A DNA stretch of 64,000 nt from Toxonevra muliebris (GCA_963691655.1 OY829326.1:75881235-75945234), one strand, 5' to 3'; shown: positions 45,230 to 57,434, counted from the first letter of the stretch. Notes: a model not told the origin generated them from the sequence alone. Made by a program: numbers and translations.

Positions 45230-46000
45230 TTATGAACTTTTAGTTAGTATTTTGTTGAATAGCCTTTAGCTTTAATAACGGCTTGGCATCTTCGAGGCAT
45301 AGAACCGATTAAAGCATCAATTATAGACTGGGAATCTTCAGCCATTCTGCCTCCAATTGGGCGAATTTTTCGTCTATATTTCTGACCTTTTTATGTCTAA
45401 CGGACCTTTCAAGCTGTTCTCACATATGTTCATAGACGTTTAGGTCAGGAGATGGGCTCGGCCAGTCCATTCGAGTAATTCTCGACGGCAAATCCATTCT
45501 TGCACATCGGCTGGTATATGAACCCCCGGCCCAGATAGCGACGTGCATATGGAAGTATCTTGTTTTGTAAATGAACTTCCACAATGCCTTTTATATGATT
45601 CAAGGGGCCCATGCGATGAGTAGAGAAGCAGCCCAAACCATACATGATCCAACTCCATGAGTCATTGTCGGTAATTGGTATTTTGGGTCAAATCTTTTAC
45701 CCTGTGGACGTCGTATATACCATCCGTACCGAATATTGATTGATTTCTCGTCCAGTTTAAATGCTATTTTGCCCATGCAACTTGTGCCCTTCTACTCTTG
45801 TCAGAGATATGCTATTTCTTAGCTTGGCAAGCTCAGCATGGGTGAGTACTCTTCTCCGTCCTGCAACAATCACTTCGGGTTGTTTTTCCGGGTTTTGATT
45901 TTCAAAAACAAAACTATGCGCACTATACAATAAAGCATCCGATGGAGCCAAAATGACTGTGAACTATAAAGCCACTCAAAAATTTTATTTTGTCAAGAAA
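45230..46000 (-). mobile_element. Tc1-like transposon remnant
   Basis: On the minus strand, pieces of a Tc1 transposase: VIVAGRRRVLTHAELAKLRN (about 45810-45870) from the DNA-binding half; MYGLGCFSTHRMGPLNHIKG then IVEVHLQNKILPYARRYLGR and FIYQ from the catalytic half. The frame then skips the QDNDPKHTS block, so the second catalytic Asp is lost. The end with IDEKFAQLEAEW-type sequence lies near 45330-45390. Multiple frame changes. Confidence 0.8.
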
Positions 46001-46009
46001 ACGTTAACG

Positions 46010-46715
46010 TATGTGAGATGACTTTCATTCATAAAATTTTCAGCAGGATTGCATAACTTTTTTAAAAGTTATGGGAAAAAAACATAAAGGTGGTATCTTT
46101 TTGTCCGGTACGTATATGTATCATATCTATATAACTTGTGGACGCAAGATGTGCAATCAAATTAATAATTTTTATTGTAAATTTCTCAAAAACTATTCAC
46201 AACGTTGAAATCACTGACCTCATATATGAAAAATTTAAAGTTAAATTTAAAGAAGTTTGAGTTTATGGTTTTAATAGACTTTTCAGAAACTATTCTTTCG
46301 TATTACAAAACTATGTTAGTCTACGTTTTTAGCAACACATAATATATATTACTTTCCAGATGACTGCTTTATCCAATAAAAAATGTTTTTTTTGTTTGGC
46401 TATATCACATAGCAAAAATATGTGCGATAGCTTGGTGGCGCCTTGAAATGGCTCAAACTGATATACTGAGAATTATTTGAAACAAGATTTCTAGAAGTAA
46501 CTCCAATAAAAGTAGGTGGTTTTAGTCGGTAGGAACTCAACATAATCGTAGAACTGCAGTTTTGTGGTATCTATGCGAGATTTCCACCTGCCAACGCACG
46601 AAAAAAAAATGGGTGTAAACCTTTCTATGCTTTACTGCTGAAAAAACAATTTGGCAAGAAATTTATTTTTAGAAATGGATAAAACCTCATGTATTTGTTG
46701 GAAACCTTTTATTGG
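46010..46715. other. No gene seen
   Basis: AT-rich DNA, no supported feature. Confidence 0.5.
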
Positions 46716-46722
46716 GCTTACT

Positions 46723-48060
46723 TACTTACTTAGTTGGCTCTAAAACCGATGATCGGTCTTGACTGCCTCTATAAAGCCGCTTCTGCAATGCGCGCGCCGG
46801 CGCCCGTTAGTAAGCCCAAGTGCAGACAGGTCTCCCTGTACCTGGTCTTTCCAATGCAGATTAGGTCTTCCTCTTCTGCGCGTTCCACCTCCGTGGCTAG
46901 AATAAAATACCCTAGTCGGAGCACTTTCATCCATTCGCTCAACATGACCCAGCCAGCGAAGCCGCTGGAGTTTAATGCGCTTGACTACGTCAATGTCGGC
47001 GTACAGCTCATACAGCAGCACACAGGACTATAGATCTTGCGAAGTATCTTTTTCTCGAACGCTCCCAACAGCCTCTCATCGTTGGTGGTTAATGTCCACG
47101 TCTCAGCGCCATACATTAGGATGGGAAGGAAGAGTGACTTGAAGAGCGTTATTTTTGTACGTCGAGAGAGGGCCCTACTACTCAATTGCCTACTGAGCCC
47201 GTGCAAGAGTTATTCTTCGCTTGATCTCAAGGCTGACATTATTACTGGTGTTGATGCTGGATCCAAGATAAACGAAATCCTTGACGACTTCGAATTTGTA
47301 ATTGTCAACAGTGACATTTTGTTCAAGACGCCGTGACTCTTTGTTTGTTGACACAAGGTATTTTGTTTTGTCCTCGTTCACCACTAGACCCACTCGACGA
47401 GACTCCCTCTCCAAGTTGGAGAATGCTGCACTGACTGCTCGCGCGTTGATGCCAATGATGTCAATATCATCAGCATATGCTAGCAGCATGACACTCTTGT
47501 AAAAGATAGTGCCAGAGATGTGGATGTTCGCAGTTCGAATTATTTTTTCCAACATTAGGTTAAAGAAGTCGCAAGATAGAGAATCACCTTGTCTGAAACC
47601 TCTTTTGGTATCAAATGGCGCGGAGAGGTTAGTCCACTGCGCTGGTGGTGTCTGTCAGTGTCATTTGCAAAGACGAATGAGCTTTGCAGGGATACCAAAA
47701 CCAGACATTGCGGCGTATAGGTGATCTCTAATCGTGCTGTCGAAGCGGCTTTATAATCGACGAATATATGGTGTGTGTCGGTTTGTTTTTCTCGGGTCTT
47801 TTCCAGGATTTGGCGTAGTGTGAACATCTGGTCGATTTACCAGGCCTGAAGCCACACTGATAAGGTGCAATCAGTTTGTTGACGATGGGCTTCAGTCTTT
47901 CACATAGTACGCTCGATAGAACCTTGTATGCGATGTTAAGAAGGCTTATCCCACGGTAGTTGGCACTGATCGTGGAATCATCTTTCATGTGGATTGGGCA
48001 GAGTACGCTGAGGCTTACTTTTGAAAATAAAAATAATGTCCTAATCAAATTGATTAATTT
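46723..48060 (-). mobile_element. RTE-like non-LTR retrotransposon, reverse transcriptase
   Basis: The minus strand from about 48060 gives SANYRGISLLNIAYKVLSSV (47910-47970), PYQCGFRPGKSTR, FTLRQILEKTREKQTDTHHI and FVDYKAA. Next come the catalytic motif LLAYADDIDIIG (about 47470), VVNEDKTKYLVSTNKESRRL, FVYLGSSINTSNNVSLEIKR, the thumb (LPILMYGAETWTLTTNDERL) and the end motif QRLRWLGHVERMD with RRRGRPNLHWKDQVQGDL. The YADD box is intact but the frame is broken at least four times, and the endonuclease is missing. It ends in a short (AAGT)n-type tail (complement of TTACTTACTTA, 46721-46732), as many RTE elements do. Confidence 0.9.
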
Positions 48061-48124
48061 CTTTTCTTTCGTTTTTTGTAGATGCGTATTTTTCAACTGA
48101 ATTGATTTATGTCAACGGGACGCT

Positions 48125-48161
48125 AAATGTACGTAAGATCACTGTTGTCTTACGTACATTT
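48125..48161. repeat. Perfect 14-bp hairpin
   Basis: AAATGTACGTAAGA (48125-48138) and TCTTACGTACATTT (48148-48161) pair exactly around a nine-base loop. No nearby gene explains it; it could be the core of a small foldback element. Confidence 0.85.
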
Positions 48162-48250
48162 GGTGCTGGTTGTCGGTAGTAGCAGCTGCAATATACAAAG
48201 AACAATCATAGTCGCATTAATGCATTTATAGCCAATAAAGGCCATCACCA

Positions 48251-49560
48251 CAGCGTTGATATTTTAGGTACAATTGTACTTTTTTCGGCCCTTTTTCATC
48301 TTCAAGGTACTTTCGGCCCTACCGAAGCATTTTAGGTACAATTTGGAATTTTTACACTTGTGAAAAAAATCAGAATTGGAGCGTCTGCGTTGTTTATCTG
48401 TCAAAATTTTCTCCGGGAGAAAACTTCGTGTGCAAGAGCTCCTGATTTAGTTTTACATACATATGTACTTCAAGCACACCGTGCGTTATGTTCCTATTGT
48501 ATACTTATGTTCTTTTTAGTTTTTTATGTAGTCTCCTTTATTTTGAATGACAAAAAAAATTAGTTTCTGACCCGGTTTCACCTCCAGATTGACGAATCGC
48601 GTTTTTGAGTTCAATCAATGTTGTACTGTTTCCCCTTTGAATCCACTTTGCCAGAAAGTAAGCCCCAAACTTTTTCCATAGGGTTTCAATCTGGACTACA
48701 TGCAGGCCATTGCAGCAACTTGATGTTTTTTGAGGAAAACCACTCTCTCGATTGCCTTGAAACATGCCTGGATGCATTATATTGGTGGAAAATGGACTTT
48801 CTATCAGGTTCGTTTTCATAATAAGACACCAGCACATCTTCTAATAACTCCTTGAAGGTTTCAGAGTTCATTTTTGTTGTGATGAAGCAAATTTATGTCG
48901 CTCCAAAGTACGAAAAAGCTAACCAAACCATTACAGTTCCTCCACCGAAATAGCATTTTGAATGTACTACGCAGTGTTTGTTCAAAACATGCCAATAACA
49001 ACTGTAACAGTCTGGCCCTTGTAGCTTAAACTTTTTTCATCCGAAATAACATTTCGCAATTCTTCAGTCCAGAATATGTATCTGCGGGCAAACTCCAATC
49101 GCTTGGTCTTATGAGCAACCCATTTTGTTTTGCAGTGCTTTTGCGTTTAAAACTCGTGCGAAAAGATCCAATTTGGCCTTGATTTGCCGAACAGAAAACC
49201 GATCTTGAGTTCCTTCGTTACAAATTTGTCCTTTATGGCGCAATGTCAGCTTCATGTTTCCTATAGTCGGAATTTTAGCGCAATATTTTTAAATTTCTTC
49301 AAAAAATTTTGTATTACTCCCTAATTCCTGCCGATTCTGTTCGCAATTCGCCTGTTGGAAAAATTCGCAAAATTCTGATTATTTGCTGTTCAGAATCAGT
49401 AGGCTTTGCACCCTCGCCCATGGCTATAACATCAATGAGCTTTACGTATTTGAATTATGTAGAAAATTATATCATACCTTTTTTAGGTACAATCGGACTC
49501 AAAAAGGTACAATTTTTAAATAATTTAAGCCCTTTCAAATAAATTGAAATATCAACACTG
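48251..49560. mobile_element. hAT-type element ends with near-perfect 8-bp duplication, carrying a Tc1-like insert
   Basis: The left end starts CAGCGTTGATATTT (48251) and the right end, reverse-complemented, CAGTGTTGATATTT (49560 inward): 13 of 14 match. Flanks are CATCACCA (48243-48250) and CACCACCA (49561-49568), 7 of 8 identical. Inside both ends are AGGTACAATT motifs as in the MITE at 19.5 kb. The middle is not hAT: it holds a Tc1-like transposase on the minus strand. Confidence 0.75.
48538..49420 (-). mobile_element. Tc1-like transposase, decayed, inside the hAT-type ends
   Basis: Minus-strand pieces in order: KLTLRHKGQICNEGTQDRFS and QIKAKLDLFARVLNAKA near the N-terminal half (49140-49260); GGTVMVWLAFSYF (about 48900-48950); SETFKELLEDVLVSYYENEP; and IFHQYNASRHVSRQSREWFS with NIKLLQWPACSPD (48686-48790). 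The catalytic block that should read QDN is QYN, so the second Asp is replaced by Tyr. The end LIELKNAIRQSGGETGSETN is in another frame. Inactive. Confidence 0.8.
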
Positions 49561-49569
49561 CACCACCAC

Positions 49570-51185
49570 ACGTCAAAACTCTCCATTTCTTTTAAATCAA
49601 CTTAAAAAAGAAGAAGTGGTTTACGACATTGGCTTTAGATGGGATTTGGAATTGAAATTTCATTGCAATGAACATGCATCAATAATAACCAAAAGCAAAA
49701 AGTCTTCAAAAATGTGATTGCACATTTACTTTGATAGAAACCAGTTTGGGAAGGAATTTGAAGAAACAAAATTTTTAAATGATTTGTCTAATTGGAAAAC
49801 AACAAATAAAGGCATGTGCATAGTAAACATGTTATTTCACATACATATATAAATGAATATATGCACATACATATATACATACACTCGCATACGCATACTT
49901 CATACTTCAAATGTCAACCAACAACGATATAAATTAATCACCGACGTCTGTCAATTGCGATTGAAACGGCTATTTGTTTCATAATATTCGCGCGCCACTG
50001 CAGACAATTGCAATCGCTACGTAGGTACTTAAATGTGAAATGTTAATTTATCAACGCTGGCCGATAGTTGAAGTTGAACAAATTGTTTGAATTCAATATT
50101 GGGTATGGAAGCGATTTGTTCTAACACCTCGCGTAATCGCGTAATTGTATAGTAAATTCTTGTTGTTGCTGGTAACTTCAATAACCAGAGCAATAAATGG
50201 CAACGGTAACACCAACACCAACAGCAACAATAACAACTCCAATTGCAGCAATGGGTAGTCAGGCGTAAGTACCCAAAGTAAAGTAATAAATCTGTTATTG
50301 TCAATGTTGAAATATTGATGCCTAAATCTGGAAAATGTGGCAACTCTACCACCACGCAATGCCACACGTACGAAATAAAACTATAAAATTAATTACCAGC
50401 AATCAAATTACCATAATTGCATTCAATAAATATTTATTATTACCTACTAGTTAAGTGGGAGAAAAAACGCAATAGTCAGATCTTTTTTGCCAACTTCTTA
50501 ATTAGGGTAAAAGAATCCTAACTGTTATGTGTACTAGAATATCCTTTGTGGAAGAAAGTCTGGAGTTGAATAGTCTATTCCTTGGACGTACTACTCCTCA
50601 AAAAAGACAAACAAAGTACTCAATATTTACCGGACAACTGAAGAGGCGATTCGATCCCCTAATGAGTTTAGAATGTGAATACCGGAATAACAATTACGTT
50701 TATGTCGGCCTGAAAAACACTGAAATTAAAAATAGAACAATATTCGTTTAAACATTACATCAGGCCCATTGTTGGGTCACCGATTGAGACACCCTGCTCC
50801 ACTAGAAACTTATTTACAATTCTAACGACTTACATAATTATTATATACATTTTGTTATCTAATCTTATTTACTGTTTCTCTCTCATACTTCATATTTGCT
50901 TTATATTCACCACAACCTCTCTTTAATACATATACCATTTATGTACTATTTTATTTGAATTATATAACTTAAATATTAAATAAATGAGTTATTGTAACGA
51001 TGACCGACAAAGCGTCTTGAATCATTTTTGTTTCCTCCTTTTTTTAAAGTCAGCTCGTGTCGAACGATTAAAATTTGTACTTTTTCTTAGTCAAAGAAAA
51101 CGCTCTTTGATCCTCCACCCATTTTCCTAAATGGCTTGTGTGCTAACTAAAAAATACACCAATTGGTATAACTCACACACAACCT
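49570..51185. other. No gene seen
   Basis: AT-rich DNA. The open frame at 50527-50751 (VEESLELNSLFLGRTTPQKR) matches nothing I know and is followed by AATAAATGA near 50979. It could be an exon or a repeat end; not called. Confidence 0.45.
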
Positions 51186-51190
51186 CGCTA

Positions 51191-52431
51191 GGGTGTTTTT
51201 TTAGAGGAGAAATAAAACGCATATAATTTAATGTTATGTCCGAGAATTTAGCTTTATTATAAAGATAGGGTTTGCCATTATGTTTTAAAAATGATTTCGC
51301 CGCGGCTAGCTCGAATAAATTCCAGCCGAGAGGACCAATTTTCGACCACTTTTTGCAGAAATTGGGGCCGTATGTCAGTAATAACGCGCCGAATATTCTC
51401 TTCCAAGGCGTCAATCGTGTCTTGCTTATCTGCGTAGACAAGCGACTTCACATAACCCCACAAAAAAAAATTCAGCGGTGTTAAATCGCACGATCTTGGA
51501 GGCCACGACGCGAGATAATGCGCTCACCAAAAGTTTCCTTAAATAAATTGATTGTTTCGTTGGCTGTATGGTATGTAGCGCTGTCTTGTTGGAACCAAAG
51601 GTCGCCCACATCAACATTCTCCAATTCAGGCACGAAAAAGTCATTAATCATGGCTCTATAGCGTTCCCCATTGACTGTAACATTATGGACGGCTTCATCT
51701 TTGAAGAAATATGGACCAATGATTCCCTCTGCTCATAGAGCACACCATACAGTGACTTCTTGAGGATGTAACGGCGTCTGAACAGTGGCTTGTGGATTAT
51801 CATCACTCCAAATGCAACAATTTTGCTTCTTAACCAAAAGTGAGCTTCATCGCTGAACAAAATTTTCTTGTGAAAATTGGGAGCGGTGGCCATCTCGTTT
51901 TGGGCCCATTCACCGAACGTGCGACGCGCTTGATGGTCGTTCGGCTTCTATTCTTGCACGAGTTGGATTTTGTAAGCCCGCAAACAAAGAACCTTCCGCA
52001 AAATCTTCCATAAAGTGGATGGGCACAGCTCCAATTGTTGCGCGCGATGGCGGATGGACTCATTCGGGTCTTCTTCGATACTCTGCTCCACAGCAGCAAT
52101 AGTGTGTTCGGTGCGCACTGTACGGCGTCTCTGAAAATGAAAATTATTCACTAGAGTAAACCTGGTGCGAAACCGATCAATGGTTGCTCGAATTACCGAC
52201 TGCTGGGCGATTATGTCGACCGAATATTGGACGCAGCGCGCGATGTGTTGCACGAACCGAACCATCATTTTGGTAATAAATCTGCACGATTTGCAAACGT
52301 TGTTCAGGAATAAGTCTATTTATTATGAAATGCCAAACCAAACTGAGCATAAATCAAGAGACAGCTGTCAAAAAGACCAACTCCGAAAAAAGTATTGCCA
52401 GATTGAAAACTACACTTCTAAAAAAACACCC
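51191..52431 (-). mobile_element. DD41D-type mariner element with TIRs, inactive
   Basis: TIRs GGGTGTTTTTTTAGA occur at 51191-51205 and inverted at 52417-52431, an exact 15-bp match. The minus-strand transposase is recognisable throughout: RRRTVRTEHTIAAVEQSIEE and QQLELCPSTLWKILRK (52000-52110); NFHKKILFSDEAHFWL (about 51830-51880, first Asp); DLWFQQDSATYHTANETINL (about 51550-51610, second Asp); then, after a frame change, PPRSCDLTPLNFFLWGYVKS. The final catalytic Asp (LTPLD) has become Asn. The C-terminus IRRVITDIRPQFLQKVVENW ends near 51278. Spacing fits the DD41D family known from Ceratitis-type flies. Confidence 0.88.
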
Positions 52432-52769
52432 TTTATTATTCTCTGAAGAAAGTTTTCTGAAACTGTGCCTATTATTCACTGAAAATCTACCCACAAATCT
52501 TGTCCCAAAATTCCATGTTATGCCCCCAACCACTTTATTTTTCAATTAGTTAATTTTTCACGTTCTCTCCGAAGTTCTTGATATAAAGATATAATCGTAG
52601 AGTTGTGTGTTTCTTTATAACCGTGTAACATCTGAATGACATGTCCGATTGAAGTCATATTTCCAGAGTATATTTGCTTTAACAAGAGGATAAAACATAG
52701 TATATAAACTTGGTACAAGAACGTGAATTAACAATGCCATGCTGCAACAAAAATATGGGTGGGGTTGGT

Positions 52770-52806
52770 AAAGGTTAAATCAATTCATATAATTGATTTA
52801 ACCTTT
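52770..52806. repeat. Perfect 16-bp hairpin
   Basis: AAAGGTTAAATCAATT (52770-52785) and its exact complement (52791-52806) flank the loop CATAT. It is the longest perfect short hairpin seen in the window. Confidence 0.9.
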
Positions 52807-52849
52807 GTCAGCGCCGGCTTATTTCCCTGTAAATAGTAAACAATCGTCA

Positions 52850-53150
52850 AGTAGGAACACCAAGGAAAATAGAGAAAATAGTTGGTTGGAAAGTCGAGAC
52901 CTTTGACAAAGATAACTTCCTTGAAGCGATTAGGGATATTCATATCTCAGATACAGCGGAGTCAGCTGTATCCCATCCTATGTCGGCAATTAAAAGCGCG
53001 TGTGACATATCTATGGTGTGGAAGAAATATAAGCATACTGATGGAATGAAAGCATTGCCAGAATAAGTACAGCGTAAACCCGCTGTAGAAAATTATGCAA
53101 AAAGAATAGAAATGATGTAAGCTTTAAAGAAGCTAAACAAGTGGTCTTGA
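52850..53150 (+). mobile_element. R1-like retrotransposon linker fragment
   Basis: The + strand reads WKVETFDKDNFLEAIRDIHI then AESAVSHPMSAIKSACDISM and, in another frame, WNESIARI. This matches the region between endonuclease and reverse transcriptase in R1-type elements (acidic start, ACDxSMPRRK-like motif, WWNxxIAxLR). Only this piece is left, with stops. Confidence 0.6.
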
Positions 53151-53413
53151 AACCCACACCACTTGTAATACTGCTGTAATTTGCGTACCATTTCCCAACT
53201 TAACCCAAATTTACCTTCCTTTGTAAAGGAGATTTCCTTTTTTATGTTTTAAGAATATATTTAAGTGAAATGTACAATTTTTTATTGCGCTTGTTTGGCG
53301 AAAAAAGGATTTTTGAAGAAGTGCTAAAACAACTGCAAAGTCGCTTTGTCGCTTCAAAAGATCGAAGATTTTATTCTTAGGGATCAAGGAGTGTCATAAA
53401 GTTAAATACCTGA

Positions 53414-53990
53414 AGAAATCTGATGCTTGCATTTGACTGCTGTTAAAATGATCCAGAAAAACCCTCTTGAAAGGACAAAAGGATTAAGAAGACTATGAAT
53501 GGCAAATACGAGAAAAAATGGCATAACCTGAAGAATATGCTTAAAGGATCAGTTCAAAAGTGCAGTCATAACAAGGATTGAGCTTAAAAACTATTACAAC
53601 GTTAATATTGTTTGGTATGGACTAAAAACTATAGAAATTGGACTCTGGAAGACTCGAGAAAAGTTATATGATCGGGCAAATTAGATTCAATTTGCTATGC
53701 GCATTTAATCTTCGGTACGTGCGTCGTTTAGATATAGAGCAATAGTAGTGAAAATAGTCAAAGTCCCACAAAGTCATATGGCTATAATGGACTTTTCCTA
53801 CTATATCCGGGGTTCCTTATGCTTTATTAAAGGGACTATAAACGCCCAAAAATATGGGTAAAATTTTATGGAGCAATTGCTCTAAGCCATTTGAGGTGCA
53901 CTTTCCCACATTAATGACGTTATTTTTCCAGACGACTTCTGCGCCATATCATATTTAGTTAGTAACACTGTGCAAGTCATAAAATCTAGC
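53414..53990 (+). mobile_element. Tc1-like transposon remnant, copy B
   Basis: Inverted relative to copy A (9545-10625). It shares the Lys-rich block (53414-53535), the SAVITRIELKNYYNVNI segment (about 53554-53610), the AFIKGTINAQKYG segment (about 53820-53870) and the end block TTTTTCCAGACGACTTCTGC (about 53920-53960). Here the two blocks are adjacent. Heavily mutated, no usable frame. Confidence 0.75.
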
Positions 53991-53999
53991 AGACGGGAG

Positions 54000-55030
54000 A
54001 CATATCGTTTCTAACTAATTCGGGGTCAATGAATTCAGTGGTGATAACCGTTTTTTCCCCCTATCAGCAGCGTTTCATACAAAATTTGAAGTTTTGGTTT
54101 GGGCTATACTACGAAGTTACATGTTCTTATTCGAAGTTACATTCTTATTGCGGTGAAAATTGGTATCGAAGGGTTTTTTGGCATGAAAAAACTGAATCTG
54201 ACAGACTTCCTATACAAAAACCGTCAATCCCCAAATCCCCAAAAAGTGGAAAACTTGTATGGGAGGTACCCTTATTTTACATCGAAATAATTTTGGCACA
54301 CATCACTGTTATTGTTAAAAGGATAGTTTCTGAAAGTTTCAGAACAATCGGCTAAAAAATAAGCATCCAGTTCTCATCATCAGCGATCAAACCTATTAAC
54401 AAAATCCAGAAAAAAAATAAACAAAAAAACAAATTCATTTAAAAATTTATAAAATAAAAATATTTACATATATTACTAACAAGGAACACGAAGTTACATT
54501 CTTGTCATGACTATTTAAAAAATTACATGAACATTCCGGGGTCCGATTTTTTGAGTATTTATAGTTCACCAGTAATCAATATAATAATTTTAAAAGCTTA
54601 GAAATGGGTTTATCAAATTTTCGGTGCATTTCTCTTGATGTCTCGAAATTTGCACAATTTTTATAATTTGTTTTAAGTCCTTTTTTCTATCAAGCTTATT
54701 TTGAATTTTAGTTTTATTAATATTAATTTGGGAAAATATTCTTTCCGATCTTCCGTTACGCATCGCTGCTCACAATCAATATTTTATTATTTTTACAGTA
54801 TTACTATTTTCTTTTAACTGAGTCTTTATATTTTATGCATATTGCCTTATAAATTCCCTTTTTCAATACTTATTTGTTGTATTCGAAATGCAACTATCAA
54901 GCCTTTATTTTGTGAATGACAACAAAATTAGAATAATTTGACAAATTTTTCAAAATGGTCATATTTCAAAAGAGGAGAGCGTTCTAATTAGTCTACTATG
55001 ATCTAACGTAGGTCTTATACTATGTATCCA
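54000..55030. other. No gene seen
   Basis: AT-rich DNA. CGAAGTTACAT is repeated near 54111, 54131 and 54489. No exon recognised. Confidence 0.45.
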
Positions 55031-55034
55031 TTGA

Positions 55035-55139
55035 GCCGAAATTGCGTGGTTTCGATCAATTCCTGATTTCAATCAGGCTGAAACTGAGTTGAAATGTTCA
55101 ATTTCGGCATATAAAGATATGTTAAACGAAACCACGCAA
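55035..55139. repeat. Foldback with two nested inverted repeats
   Basis: TTGCGTGGTTTCG (55042-55054) pairs perfectly with 55127-55139, and GCCGAAATTG (55035-55044) pairs with CAATTTCGGC (55099-55108). The two sets overlap, so only one can form at a time. Probably a small foldback repeat. Confidence 0.75.
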
Positions 55140-55390
55140 ATGAGGTGGTTTCAATGAAACCGATACGAATAGATATCGAGTACTTGTACTTTTCTTTGAT
55201 ACTTTTTTAACATCGATACTTTTCACTAGGCATGGTACGCCACTGCAGTCTGTTGGACGCAGTGGCGTGCCTAGCACTTACCGATGAGGTAAGCCCAGTG
55301 AAATTTTTTTCTAAACCAAAAAGGCTAAAATTGGAAATCAAGATGGAATTTGACTTCTGATGTGTTAGAGAGCCTGTTGGAATATAGTGG

Positions 55391-55597
55391 GAGCATCAAA
55401 AAACTGAGCTTCCTTTATTGTTTGAAGCTTCACAAATGATCTTACCAGTTCCAACCACACAAGTGAACGTAGAAAGGGCATTTTCTGGCCTAAAATTGAT
55501 ATTGGCTCCGCAAAGATATTATTTAAAAAACAAATCGTTAGGAGATGTACTATTTATCAATTTAAACGATAATTTCCCTTTATATAAGCCTTATTAA
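55391..55597 (+). mobile_element. hAT transposase C-terminal dimerisation domain
   Basis: The open frame reads TELPLLFEASQMILPVPTTQ then VNVERAFSGLKLILAPQRYY and LGDVLFINLNDN, stopping at 55595-55597. This is the hATC dimerisation motif (LPLL..A...L.VP.T...VERAFS). An in-frame TAG stands two codons before the part shown; the rest of the transposase is not recognised upstream. Confidence 0.85.
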
Positions 55598-55874
55598 ATG
55601 TTTAATAAAACAGAAAATTATAAAAAAAATATAAGAAAAATGTCAACAGAATGAAAAAATGCAAATTTCAAAGTAACTAAATGTATTGATGTATGCAAAT
55701 AAGTAAAACTATTATTTGAAAAACCTTGTTTTGCTTCATTTTTATTTGAATCTGAACCGGAACACACTGTTATTTTTTGCTTGAACCTGAACACGAACCC
55801 AAACCGGTTTGAAACTCTGCTAAAATCTAATGGCGCAAAAATATAGGAGTAAAAGAAAGTGGAACAAATACTTT

Positions 55875-57434
55875 CCAAATGGCAAACAAAAACTGAAAGC
55901 CAGCTTTTAAATTCTATATAAAGTCTCGGAGTGAATCCAGAAAAAACAGAACTAATGCTCTTCACTACCAAAACCAAAATTCTTACCTTTAAACTGCCGA
56001 CTCTCATCGGACAACAGTTAAAACTATCGGATAAAGCTAAACAGTTAGGAGTTATGTTGAACCACAAGCTAAACTGGAGAGCCAATATCGAGTTGCGAGT
56101 CAGGAAAGCTTACGTAGCCTACTACTCGTGTAAAAGAATGTTTGGTAAAAAATGGGGATTGCGTCCTCACATCACTCATTGGATGTATGAGGCAATCGTA
56201 CGTCCAATACTAAGCTACGGTTCAATAGTATAGTGGCCGGCTCTAGGCAAGAGCTATATTGTTGAGAAACTCAACAAAGTTAAAAGAGCAGCGTGTGTCG
56301 GCATCACTGGGTGCTTACGAACTTGTCCGTCGGATGCCTTTAAAGTGATGCTACATCTCCTACCTATTGACACTTACATAAAAACTCAGCCTGCAATAGT
56401 GCGTTAAGGCTTAAAGCAACAGGCTCTGGGTCAGAACGAACTTACGGTCATAGTAAGGTGTTATATACAGTGCAAATAAATTTCACGCAGATGATGACAG
56501 GCTATAATACAGTTAAATAATTATTGGAGTTTAATTAATAAAAAACTATGGAGACTGCCAAATTGGAAAATTTTTTTGAAAACTTTCAACATTTTGGGAT
56601 TTATAATATAAAATACGTATCAGGTTTTTATTCGACTTTTAAGTTTAGCTATTATTCCTTATTGCCACAGATATAACACCTCAATTAAGCTTTGAAAACG
56701 ACTTTATGGTTGGACCCCCGTCTAGAAACGATTGGTCAAAAAGAAATTTTCAAATTGATTACGATATATCCATATACACAGACGACTCCAAAACGGACCT
56801 GGGTGTTGGTGCAGGGATATATTCCCCTCACGCCAATATTAATCACTGTATACGCCTACCCAACATAGCTACAGTATTCCAGTCGGAAATACTTGCGATT
56901 TGGAAGGCATGTCAACTAATCACCGAACACATTAAAGAGAGACGTAAGGTTGCAATTTTCACGGATAGTCAGGCCGCAATTGCAGCCCTTCAATCCAACA
57001 CCATCAACTCGAAGCTAGTCAGACAGTGCAGGGAGAACCTCGGTGCGTTAAGTCTTCATGCGGACCTCACAATCATCTGGGTTCCCGGCCATAGAAATAT
57101 TGATGGAAATGATAAAGCAGATGAATAAGCGCGCAAAGGAGTTGCGGAAACTCCGACGAAAAGGAAACACTAACCCACTTCCTTTGCAAATGCCCAGTCT
57201 TAGCAGCTGCAAGAAACACATCCCTAGGAAACCACTTTCTAGACCTGTCCGACCTCTCGGCTGTCAAACCTAACAAGCTGCTTAACTACCTAAACTCCAC
57301 AAAGTGAATTTGGTTCAACATTCATATTTTTATCGTTAGGATGGGTAGTGGTATCAAATCGGCGCATAAGCGCTAATTGTGATCTACGCGTGCAATGCTG
57401 TAGATCAGCCACATAAACCAACCAACCAACCAAC
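55875..57434 (+). mobile_element. I/LOA-like non-LTR retrotransposon: RT end, RNase H, Cys/His end and 3' tail
   Basis: NPEKTELMLFTTKTKILTFK and LGVMLNHKLNWRANIELRVR (55931-56120), YEAIVRPILSYGSIV followed by a stop, and KRAACVGITGCLRTCPSDAF (about 56280-56340) form the end of the reverse transcriptase. RNase H is intact in one frame (56664-57123): YTDDSKTDLGVGAGIYSP, FQSEILAIWKACQL, AIFTDSQAAIAAL and IWVPGHRNIDGNDKADE, so all catalytic residues are present, then a TAA. The end reads ETLTHFLCKCPVLAAARNTS and LLNYLNSTK with a stop at 57306. The 3' UTR ends in an (ACCA)n run (57415-57434). A different family from the copies at 16.5 and 38.2 kb. Confidence 0.88.

Noticed and set aside
55618..56085. 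155-codon minus-strand open frame
   Set aside because: It is the reverse shadow of the + strand reverse transcriptase and the adjoining repeat.
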